Of a stretch of 64,000 nt of DNA, positions 24,417 to 31,912 are shown in pieces. Below the pieces are notes generated by a model. That model ran no database searches. It saw only the letters and a program-made list of their open reading frames with translations, and had not been told where the DNA came from. A program made the translations under genes and the position numbers. The first letter of the stretch is position 1. The number at the start of each line of letters is the position of its first letter. The stretch lies in the NCBI GenBank assembly GCA_019694355.1, contig JAIBCB010000006.1, forward strand, positions 62,001-126,000. Reading direction: 5' to 3'. This stretch comes from Pyrinomonadaceae bacterium (lineage in GTDB: Bacteria; Acidobacteriota; Blastocatellia; Pyrinomonadales; Pyrinomonadaceae).

Positions 24417-24659
24417 TTAAAATCCGATGGGAAGGACTGCCGACGGATTCGCCGGCGATCTCCCAAATGCTGCTTCCTGGCGCTTTATCGTTTCGATCTC
24501 GTTGCTCCCGACCAAAAGGATCTTCTCCGCCCGTTCTATATCTTCGGCACTCAAAAGTTCCGCTGCGTCCCTTCGCATGAACTCCTCGGCCAGAAGTATC
24601 GCCGGGTTGATCTGCTCTGTTTCGCCGATCAGGATATCGAGCGGAGACGAGTCGCTCAT
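24417..24659 (-). CDS. Hypothetical protein, 80 aa, PRTRC operon
   Basis: A small acidic helical protein (EEFMRRDAAELLSAEDIERA; KILLVGSNEIETIKRQEAAF) with no recognised family. Its start overlaps the stop of the ubiquitin-like gene, which supports it being real and co-translated. It could be an adaptor for the ubiquitin-like protein. Confidence 0.65.
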   Translation of the reverse strand: MSDSSPLDILIGETEQINPAILLAEEFMRRDAAELLSAEDIERAEKILLVGSNEIETIKRQEAAFGRSPANPSAVLPIGF

Positions 24660-24982
24660 CAGGCTCCTTTGTGCTGAGCACGTTTTACGATCGTCACCGT
24701 TAGTTTCCCGTCTTCTACTTCACGGGTAATGTTCGCGTTTTCGATAGAGGCAAAGTGCGGCTGTAGGACGACCTTTAGCGTCTTGTCCTCCTGTGCGAGG
24801 GCTGCTTCGATCTCGAACTCCTGACCTTCGATCTTGATCGTCGCTTTGGGGTCTGTGATCTGGTCAGCCTTTTCGCCTAAAGATTCCGCCTTCTGTTCCG
24901 CAGCGGCCGCTGTCGCCGTTGTAGTTGTCGCAGCAGCGTCAGTTTGAGGCTGCTCATTCGTGGATTGATTTTCGTTTGCCAT
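24659..24982 (-). CDS. PRTRC system protein C, ubiquitin-like
   Basis: 107 residues from the ATG at 24982. Residues about 1-47 are an Ala/Thr/Gln-rich flexible leader. About 48-107 are a compact beta-rich domain: ATIKIEGQEFEIEAALAQ, then KVVLQPHFASIENANIT and the end TVTIVKRAQHKGA. The final VKRxxxxKG matches the PRTRC protein C ending. Protein C is thought to adopt a ubiquitin-like fold, making it the likely substrate of the ThiF E1-like enzyme and the JAMM peptidase in this operon. It ends KGA, one residue past a Gly, so trimming may be needed before adenylation (inference). Confidence 0.75.
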   Translation of the reverse strand: MANENQSTNEQPQTDAAATTTTATAAAAEQKAESLGEKADQITDPKATIKIEGQEFEIEAALAQEDKTLKVVLQPHFASIENANITREVEDGKLTVTIVKRAQHKGA

Positions 24983-24986
24983 ATTT

Positions 24987-26201
24987 TTATGAAGCGAAAA
25001 GTGAGTTCTGGCCCTGCGCGGTTTCTGAGTTCTGAACTGCCTGAGCGGCAGGTGAGTCCTTCGGCTCGTCCGTCTTGCTCGCCGCTTTGGGTTTCTCGGC
25101 CGGTTTCGCCGTGCGTTTCTTCGCAGCCGGTTTGTCTTTCTTGATCTTTTCGGCGGCAAGCACCGGAAGGATCGTTCGGTATTGCTCGAAAGCAGCTTCG
25201 ATGCCGCGTTTGATATCGTCGGCGAGGTTTCCGTTTGCGACCTCGGAGATCGTGATCTGCGGAACAAAGTCGTGAGATCTGATGCTTACAACGCATTTCC
25301 GAATGCGATTATCTTCCGGCAGAAGCTGGATCACCGATGTCAACGTGCACGAATCGAAGTTGTACGGCTCTTTTTCCGCAAGGACGATAGATCCTATCGA
25401 CTGGGCTTCTGTAGGCTCTACCACTTGCGCTTCCGCCTTTGCTTTCTCCTCGGGGACCTTTTCACCAGCTACCGGATCGGTAGGCATAGGGTCACAAGGA
25501 GCGACTTCTGCTTGAGGTGTAACTTCGACGGTAGAGATTACCGGCTCGTCTTTGGAGGTCCCGACCGTCTCGTAAGATCCAGAAGCGTGCTGACCTGACT
25601 CTTCATTTTCGAACCTATCTACGATCGCTTCGATCGCGGCGTCGTACCCCGGATCGTACTCCTCGTCATACGACCTTTGAACACTCTCAGGTGGAGTTTC
25701 GGCGATCGACGGCACGATGCCGAGGAATTCATCTGTGGCTTCGGCGGGGTGGAGAACATCCGCTGCAGGGGCATTCGGAAGTTGAGGAAGTAACGCTACG
25801 ACTCTCGGAGACGGTGGTTCTGCAATGACCGGATCTACGGGAGGCAGTGTGACGGTCGGCACGACAGTCGGGGCCGATTGGGCGACGCTCGACGGAAGAC
25901 TCTGAACAGATGGAGGCTGAACACTAGTTACGTTAGCCAGTTCGCGAAGCCTTTCGAGGAAGCTGCTTAAGAAGATGTTTCGGACAGTATTCTCCTCGTG
26001 CGCCCGGCTCATATATTCGGCGCCTTTCCACATCTCGAGAGCGATTTGCTGGTTCGTAGGCCCATTGTTTTCGAAGCCCTCGCTCTTTGCAACCTCTGTC
26101 GCCATCTCCTTCGCGGTGAACTTCAATTGCTCGATCCTCTCCCGATTATCCAGCGGTACGAAAGATCCCATATTAAGAATTTCCATATACGTTGTTCTCA
26201 C
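24987..26201 (-). CDS. First gene of the PRTRC operon, possible protein E
   Basis: 404 residues from a GTG at 26201, or 399 from the ATG at 26186. The N-terminal about 85 residues are helical (RERIEQLKFTAKEMATEVAK). A long Pro/Glu/Val-rich linker spans about 90-290. A small domain at about 295-350 (SCTLTSVIQLLPEDNRIRK, then HDFVPQITISEVANGNLADD) and a Lys/Ala-rich tail (KKDKPAAKKRTAKPAEKPK) finish the protein. The C-terminal domain plus basic tail resembles PRTRC protein E, but the long N-terminal extension does not; I hold that name loosely. It lies 4 bp before protein C and opens the operon. Confidence 0.6.
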   Translation of the reverse strand: MRTTYMEILNMGSFVPLDNRERIEQLKFTAKEMATEVAKSEGFENNGPTNQQIALEMWKGAEYMSRAHEENTVRNIFLSSFLERLRELANVTSVQPPSVQSLPSSVAQSAPTVVPTVTLPPVDPVIAEPPSPRVVALLPQLPNAPAADVLHPAEATDEFLGIVPSIAETPPESVQRSYDEEYDPGYDAAIEAIVDRFENEESGQHASGSYETVGTSKDEPVISTVEVTPQAEVAPCDPMPTDPVAGEKVPEEKAKAEAQVVEPTEAQSIGSIVLAEKEPYNFDSCTLTSVIQLLPEDNRIRKCVVSIRSHDFVPQITISEVANGNLADDIKRGIEAAFEQYRTILPVLAAEKIKKDKPAAKKRTAKPAEKPKAASKTDEPKDSPAAQAVQNSETAQGQNSLFAS

Positions 26202-26463
26202 TCCACTTCACTGCCATCCGCCTGTTTCTTCCGCCCAATCAGATATTTGTGCTCCGACTATTTTCAGCCAGAACACTTTCTTTCTTGCGACCGCATAGTG
26301 CTTTATCTCGGATAGATGAACTTATGTGAATTCCTTTCCGGAGCGACTTTCGGGAGCAAGGACTTTGCGGGGATCGTCTCGCTTCGCGAGGATAAAAAGC
26401 GAACAACCTGCCTAGGTTCCACGGGGGCTGGGGAGCGAGTTGGGATAAGGCGTGGTTCTTGAT

Positions 26464-27108
26464 CTACGCGGGTGGCGCAACCGGAAGAAAAACGTGATGT
26501 ATCAAAAACTTCTCACCTTTCCTTAGATGATTAGTTTCACGAACATTTCTGTTCTCTCCAAGAAAAGATGAAGTAGTTAGTCCGTGGGCTGGTTCCATGC
26601 CAAGTGCCGCACAGTGCCTTTTTATGCTTGCAGAAACTCTTGTAATGGCATAGCTCGTATCGCCATCTATTATGTAACCCGCCATTCCGCCGTGATGCAC
26701 TGCCTTGGCGTATTTGCCGGAAATAAAGCGCATCATTCCCTGATTGACGTATTCGGACGCTAAGGAGCGGCGACGAGCATTTTTGGTCACGTTTAGAAGC
26801 TTACCTTCCAGACAGAAATAAATGTCTTCTCTTGGAATCAAAGGACGAAATGTGATATCCATTCGTCCCGTTTCGTTTCCATCGGCGGGCTCCAGTTCAA
26901 CCATCTGTATGTCGATCTGAAACGGCAACTCGCGGGCGGTTCGATTTTGTTTCAGCAGCAGACATAGACGAACCGTCAAATCGTCCTCCCGCTCGCCTTG
27001 CGTTGGCACCGACATTTCAACCCAACAGTCAACGACCAATTGCAGGATGGTAGGTAGCATGGGTTCGATAAGGCCAGCCCACTCCGCAGGAGATCCAATG
27101 AAATTCAT
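26464..27108 (-). CDS. Candidate PD-(D/E)xK nuclease paired with DNA methylase
   Basis: 214 residues of no named family that I can recall. GRMDITFRP (about 92-100) followed by DIYFCLEGKLLN (about 106-117) gives the spaced D...ExK pattern of PD-(D/E)xK nucleases, with predicted flanking strands and helices; this is a motif-level inference. It overlaps the stop of the 1030-residue N6-adenine methylase by 4 bp. A methylase-then-nuclease pair with coupled translation would form a restriction-modification cassette. A methylase accessory subunit is the alternative. Confidence 0.55.
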   Translation of the reverse strand: MNFIGSPAEWAGLIEPMLPTILQLVVDCWVEMSVPTQGEREDDLTVRLCLLLKQNRTARELPFQIDIQMVELEPADGNETGRMDITFRPLIPREDIYFCLEGKLLNVTKNARRRSLASEYVNQGMMRFISGKYAKAVHHGGMAGYIIDGDTSYAITRVSASIKRHCAALGMEPAHGLTTSSFLGENRNVRETNHLRKGEKFLIHHVFLPVAPPA

Positions 27109-30100
27109 GCCGTCGCAACTCCGGAATTCATCAGAATTGTGCCTGCAATTTCGTCAGCGTCATTCAGTGCGGCCGTTTCAGTCCATAAGCGCCTGGAGAG
27201 TGGTTTGAGGATATACAGTCGATCCTGATCGAATAACTTGGCGCCACGTATCAACTCGAACGTGCCGGTTTTTCGCCGTACGGATTCGCTAACCCGTTTG
27301 ATAGAGGCAAGCAGATCTTGAAAGTTCTCATCCACCTCTTGAGTCGGGTCTCCTTTCGGAATTTTTTGCAAAACAGCGATTGCGAATCCCAATTTTTCGG
27401 ACGCAGCTACCGTCCCGCCAACCTCATCTGGACTTTTTGATGACCAATCATTTAGTGTCGCGCACAGTCTTGTAATGTAAATACTTCTCTGAGCATCGGT
27501 GCTAGGTTCAATCGTTGGAACAATCTTGCGATTTCTTGTCGGCCTCGCGCTGGGTGCGAGGACGCTCAGGCTTTCTTCCATCAAAGTCTTTTCGTTTGGA
27601 AGCACGTCAAAATACTCATACAACAAATTATCTATTGAGTTCGATGCCTCGACGATTAGTCCCTTTCGATCACCGAGAAAATCGCCCGCACGACCCGCAA
27701 CACCCATCATTATCTCCGCTACTTTCGCAACCAGATTTTCAGCGAGGCTGGGATCAGGCATCGCATCCGGCAAGGGTAATGGCAGTCTCAGAAGTTCTTC
27801 CACATGGACTTTCTGTCGACTGACTCCCCAGTTCGAGGAGGTATGAAAAAGAAAATACCGCGCTATAGGAGATCGAAGGTAGGCCGCGAGAAACATCAAA
27901 AGATTCCGATCTTCTTCGGGTCCGCAAATTCCTCGAATCGCGTGGCGGAATGAGACGTCGAAATCGGAAAATGCAATTCGTGTGAATCCTTGGGACACAA
28001 GTACGTGCGGTCGGAGAAAAACAAGCGGGTTTGAGGTTCTCCTTACCTTGAACTTTTTCGATTCGAGCTCGACACAGTCTTCGGAAAGCAAAAACAAGTC
28101 TATACTGGAGGACGTGGCTTCAACGAACTTCTTTGACGGCAACTCAAGCGTCTTGGCCTTAGACTGATCGTCGTTTTCACCAAGCGGCTGCCAACCTTCG
28201 GCAATCAGCCAGGGTTTGCCGGAGTTTGTTTCCCTCGTCTGCCTAACGTGGTCACGGAGGCGTGGATATAGGCTTAACCTGTCGAGGAGCCGTCGATCAC
28301 GTCCTGACGCCCAGTACCATTTTTTCCAAATTTGAGGGGCATCTTCTCCGGATAAATCGTTTATTACGTCAATGAGTTTTAATGTTGATCGATCCTCCGG
28401 CAATATCGAGATATGATCTGCACGGGTGACAAGCCAGTCGGCCTTGGGCGCCCAATAACTAACATCGTGGGTAGCCACCTCCGGTTTTGCCGAACGGTAT
28501 GAAATCACAAGTGCCGGATGACGAGCCTCAGCAAATAGGAAAAACTGATAATCCGTTAGGTTCAGTACGAGGTCGACCGAATGCCGACTAAGAAAGGCCT
28601 TTTGAAAGGAGACCGCGGTTTCCCCGTGATTAAAAAGCGTTCCGTGCGGCAAAACCAGACATGCTCCGCCGCCCCTGTTTAGATGTTTGGCCGCTTTCCA
28701 GACGAACGCAGAAGCTATCTGCTTGTCTGGAATCGGACAATCGTTTTCTTCGCACCAGTCGGCTGCAGGCGTTCCATCGTTTGCAAAACTTCCCCACGGC
28801 GGGTTGCCTACAACGAGATCCACCTGAGTTGGATATTTAGCGGATCTCTGAAAGAAATCGCCGCAGTAAATGCTTCCCTCGACTTTCCCCTTCGTAACAC
28901 CGTCCGAGTACCTTACCAGTCGCGGCAATCTGTGTCCCCGATCTTTAAGTTGCCGTATGTCACGCGGTGAAAGCTGATCCAGATACGCAAGGTATAGGCC
29001 AAACGCGGTTATTCGGCAAGCCGTTGGGTTAATATCGATCCCCGAAACAGATGTGCAAAGTATCTTTCTTAGTTCTCGTGCACGTTTATCATTGCGCGCT
29101 CCCGGGTTCACCCGTTTCCACTCTTCCGCCAGTCGGCTAAAGATAGAAACAAGAAAGACTCCAGAGCCGCACGAGGGGTCCAGATACCGCTTTTCGAGAA
29201 CGTCTTTCTGCCCGTCGAAGGCCGTATCTAATACTAGTTCAGATAGAAACCGAGGCGTATAGTATGCCCCTTCCTGCTTAGCGGAATGAAGGAATCGCTC
29301 ATAGATTGAGCTGATAACTTCGACAGGGATCGCCGAAAAATCGTAAGGCCAAAAAGCCCTCTGCCCGGTTTGTACATCGGTCCCATGAAAGAAGTCATCT
29401 AAGGGCCCAACGTGTGCCGACCTGATAAGTTTTGATTCGGCCTCAAGGTCCCCACTGAAAAGGTCGCCGTTGAAATCCCTCCCAAGCTTTCGAAACAACA
29501 AGTAAAGTTTTTCCTTCGCCTCTTTTCGAGAAGAAATAGCGAGGATGTCGCGAAGGTGGCTGGACCCTTTCGGCCCGATTGATCTGAGATACTCTGCCCC
29601 GACTATCTTTCGGTCGAAAAGATAGCAAGCAAAAACGAGACGACAAAGCAATGCGTCCAGAATCTTCGGCTCTAATTCACTTCCAACTATTGCAAGCTTG
29701 TTTCGCGCGGCGTTGAGGTTGTTGAGCAGCTGTCGGTCAACCCTGTTTTCCGGATCGAACAGGGTTTTGTTGCGACGAAAATACTCACCCGACTCGACAG
29801 CCGGAAGAAATTCTCTAAGGGCACTCGAAGTCTTTTCAAGAACCTCAACAAGGGCCGAGATTCCTTTGTCGGGAAAAACAGTCGCTTCGGGCCGCACGAA
29901 GGCGGAATATACATGGACCTCCTGTTCGGAAAGCACCACTAGGATCGGCGCTCCGCCATGATTCCAAAACTTGCGGTGAAGGTCAGAAATTTGTTCGGGA
30001 TCGATCCGTTTGACTCTCTTAAAGTATGCTAAAGGTGCGTTCTCGGAACAGAAAATTCCATCAAGATTAAGAAGATCGAAAGCCGCTCGCAGTGTGTGGG

Positions 30101-30197
30101 TTTGTCTTGCTCCATTCAACTGATCCCGATCGTCAAAGAAGACTCCAGACTCGGACAGACCGATCTCAAAATCCTTTCGTAATTCTTTGTCCGCCAT
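27105..30197 (-). CDS. N6-adenine DNA methyltransferase (type II/IIG-like)
   Basis: 1030 residues. SAM-binding motif I is DPSCGSGVFLVS (D340) and the catalytic motif IV is NPPWGSF (N465), the signature of N6-adenine methylases. The N-terminal about 300 residues hold a helical region and a beta-rich part (GGAPILVVLSEQEVHVYSAF) of uncertain role. The C-terminal 350 residues probably carry target recognition (LLRLPLPLPD ... NLVAKVAEIMM resembles type I/IIG specificity regions). It would protect specific sites on the element and host; the overlapping downstream gene may be the nuclease. Confidence 0.88.
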   Translation of the reverse strand: MADKELRKDFEIGLSESGVFFDDRDQLNGARQTHTLRAAFDLLNLDGIFCSENAPLAYFKRVKRIDPEQISDLHRKFWNHGGAPILVVLSEQEVHVYSAFVRPEATVFPDKGISALVEVLEKTSSALREFLPAVESGEYFRRNKTLFDPENRVDRQLLNNLNAARNKLAIVGSELEPKILDALLCRLVFACYLFDRKIVGAEYLRSIGPKGSSHLRDILAISSRKEAKEKLYLLFRKLGRDFNGDLFSGDLEAESKLIRSAHVGPLDDFFHGTDVQTGQRAFWPYDFSAIPVEVISSIYERFLHSAKQEGAYYTPRFLSELVLDTAFDGQKDVLEKRYLDPSCGSGVFLVSIFSRLAEEWKRVNPGARNDKRARELRKILCTSVSGIDINPTACRITAFGLYLAYLDQLSPRDIRQLKDRGHRLPRLVRYSDGVTKGKVEGSIYCGDFFQRSAKYPTQVDLVVGNPPWGSFANDGTPAADWCEENDCPIPDKQIASAFVWKAAKHLNRGGGACLVLPHGTLFNHGETAVSFQKAFLSRHSVDLVLNLTDYQFFLFAEARHPALVISYRSAKPEVATHDVSYWAPKADWLVTRADHISILPEDRSTLKLIDVINDLSGEDAPQIWKKWYWASGRDRRLLDRLSLYPRLRDHVRQTRETNSGKPWLIAEGWQPLGENDDQSKAKTLELPSKKFVEATSSSIDLFLLSEDCVELESKKFKVRRTSNPLVFLRPHVLVSQGFTRIAFSDFDVSFRHAIRGICGPEEDRNLLMFLAAYLRSPIARYFLFHTSSNWGVSRQKVHVEELLRLPLPLPDAMPDPSLAENLVAKVAEIMMGVAGRAGDFLGDRKGLIVEASNSIDNLLYEYFDVLPNEKTLMEESLSVLAPSARPTRNRKIVPTIEPSTDAQRSIYITRLCATLNDWSSKSPDEVGGTVAASEKLGFAIAVLQKIPKGDPTQEVDENFQDLLASIKRVSESVRRKTGTFELIRGAKLFDQDRLYILKPLSRRLWTETAALNDADEIAGTILMNSGVATA

Positions 30198-30286
30198 GAT
30201 TCTCGGTCGTAGTAAGTTTCAAGCCTTGCCGATCATTCCGTTGGCGACGACCATCCAAGTCTTCAAGAACAGCCTCGCATCATTTG

Positions 30287-30487
30287 CTATTTGCGCTTTA
30301 GCCGACTGAGATTAAAACCCTCTTTAAGGAGTCCCACCATCGATATACCTTGACTAGCGGCATATACCTTGAATTCCTTCTTAAAATCGGACGTGACCTT
30401 AAAATTGAGTGTTTCGGTCGCCTGTGGATTCGTATCCTGAGTTTTGGGTTTGCTTAAAAGTGCCGTCTTAGATGCAGCCATTGGCAT
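30287..30487 (-). CDS. Ribbon-helix-helix DNA-binding protein (ParG/Arc-like)
   Basis: 66 residues. A flexible polar N-terminus (1-26) precedes the strand LNFKVTSDFKKEFKVYA and the helix-turn-helix SQGISMVGLLKEGFNLSRL, typical of ParG-type ribbon-helix-helix dimers that bind operator or centromere sites. No ParA partner is adjacent, so a regulatory role is at least as likely as partition. It lies alone between the methylase gene and the sigma-54 activator, after that activator's terminator. Confidence 0.7.
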   Translation of the reverse strand: MPMAASKTALLSKPKTQDTNPQATETLNFKVTSDFKKEFKVYAASQGISMVGLLKEGFNLSRLKRK

Positions 30488-30535
30488 TTACCGCCGTTCG
30501 GTGAAAATCTGTTTCGTCCACGAGTAGTGTAACCC

Positions 30536-30572
30536 AAAAAAAGGAAACAGGAAAGCCAGATTTCTGGCTTTC
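30536..30572 (-). terminator. Rho-independent terminator after the sigma-54 activator
   Basis: A perfect 9-bp stem GAAAGCCAG-attt-CTGGCTTTC (30551-30572) followed, in the minus direction, after a few bases by seven Ts (complement of A at 30536-30542). It sits 30 bp past the activator stop. Confidence 0.7.
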
Positions 30573-30601
30573 TTCATTAGCAATATGATTTCCTTAGCTT
30601 G

Positions 30602-31690
30602 TCACGCTGCAGCCGAATAGATCAGAGCCGAGCGGTGCGGGACCTCACCCGACCGCTCTCGATTCTTCCTCAAGATTCTTGATAGAGTCGAATGTGTCGT
30701 ATTCAGTGACCTCGCTGCGAGGCGCAGGCTTCCGTTGCTCTTGCTCAACGCGTGCTCGATCAATATAGACGCGGCTTTCAGATAGACGGAGTCCAGATCG
30801 TCCGATTCGGGATCGAGTACGACCGTAACGAAATTGTTTTCAGCGACCTCATTCAGATGCACCTTATGACCGAAATTTATATCGTGTAGAGGCAATACCG
30901 CTACGGTTGACGAAGGAGAAGAATCCGATGGAAGGATCTTTCTAACCATGTCGACGGTAATCGTCGAAACATCCCCCAACTCTACCGCGAGACGAGCGGC
31001 GAAATTACGAAGCTCGCGGTAGTTGCCGCTCCACTCGCTTTGTTCGATCTCGCATAACGCCGCCTCATCGATAACAAATGGTAAGCTCCTTCGGAGCGAA
31101 GATCGCTCGTCCTCCATCTGACGGATGAATAGGGGTCGGATCTTTTCCCTCTGGAAGCGAAGCGGGATCGTCTCAAGCTGAAGAATGTTGAGGCGGTCGA
31201 AAAGGTCGGGCCGGAACGATCCGTCCTTTACCATTTCCTTCAGATTTCGCGATGTGGCGGCAACGATCCTAACATCTATTTCCCGCTCATACGTGCCGCC
31301 GACCCTGCGTATCCGTTTCTCTTCGACGGCCTTTAGAAGTTTCGCTTGAAGGGCTACGGTCAGCTCTCCTATCTCATCGAGAAACAGAGTCCCGCCTCCG
31401 GAGTTTTCAAAGAGACCAGCCTTCGCTGAAACGGCACCCGTAAAAGCACCTTTTTCATAACCGAACAGTTCCGATTCGAGAAGCTCCGCCGTGAAACTAG
31501 CACAATTGACACTTACGAACGCCCGGTTAGATCGGGGGCTTTGCTCGTGAAGCTTCCGGGCAATCGTCGTCTTGCCCGTACCGCGCTCGCCGACGATGAG
31601 AACATAATGCGGGACTGGGGCATAGAGGGTTATCTTTTCCTCCAAGATTGTCGGTTGCATGTCGTTGCCGGCACCAGCATATTGATTCAT
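30602..31690 (-). CDS. Sigma-54 interacting AAA+ transcription activator
   Basis: 362 residues. The AAA+ domain starts almost at the N-terminus: Walker A GERGTGKTT (about 33-41), the sigma-54 contact loop GAFTGA, Walker B TLFLDEIGEL, and RPDLFDRLNILQLETIPLR with the R-finger region. A linker precedes a C-terminal Fis-type helix-turn-helix (NGSLRLAARSLNTTHSTLSR). There is no receiver or GAF domain, so activity must be set by another protein, by expression or constitutively. It remodels sigma-54 polymerase at -24/-12 promoters, perhaps those of transfer genes. A deleted relative is at 6729-7091. Confidence 0.9.
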   Translation of the reverse strand: MNQYAGAGNDMQPTILEEKITLYAPVPHYVLIVGERGTGKTTIARKLHEQSPRSNRAFVSVNCASFTAELLESELFGYEKGAFTGAVSAKAGLFENSGGGTLFLDEIGELTVALQAKLLKAVEEKRIRRVGGTYEREIDVRIVAATSRNLKEMVKDGSFRPDLFDRLNILQLETIPLRFQREKIRPLFIRQMEDERSSLRRSLPFVIDEAALCEIEQSEWSGNYRELRNFAARLAVELGDVSTITVDMVRKILPSDSSPSSTVAVLPLHDINFGHKVHLNEVAENNFVTVVLDPESDDLDSVYLKAASILIEHALSKSNGSLRLAARSLNTTHSTLSRILRKNRERSGEVPHRSALIYSAAA

Positions 31691-31912
31691 AAAACGGGGC
31701 TCCTCTTAAACGCTTCGGCAGGTTCTCTCGCTTGCCCTTTAGACAAAAACGTCGGTACGTCGTTTTGGCTCTTCCGTTCCGGAAGAAACCTATTTCCTAA
31801 CTCCGTGACAATTAACCTACATAACTACAAACCCGCGAAAGGCGTAGAGGTTACTTTTTTTGAGAATATTTTTCTACTTATTTAAAAGTGACCGCTTCTC
31901 CGGGTTCGTTCT

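Noticed and set aside
24659..25267. A 202-residue Arg-rich reading of the protein C frame
   Set aside because: The first 95 residues are an antisense-type Arg/Ser/Pro shadow of the upstream gene; the ATG at 24982 gives a sensible protein.
26380..26420. Terminator-like hairpin CTCGC-ttc-GCGAG
   Set aside because: Only a 5-bp stem and no adjacent T-tract in a useful direction.
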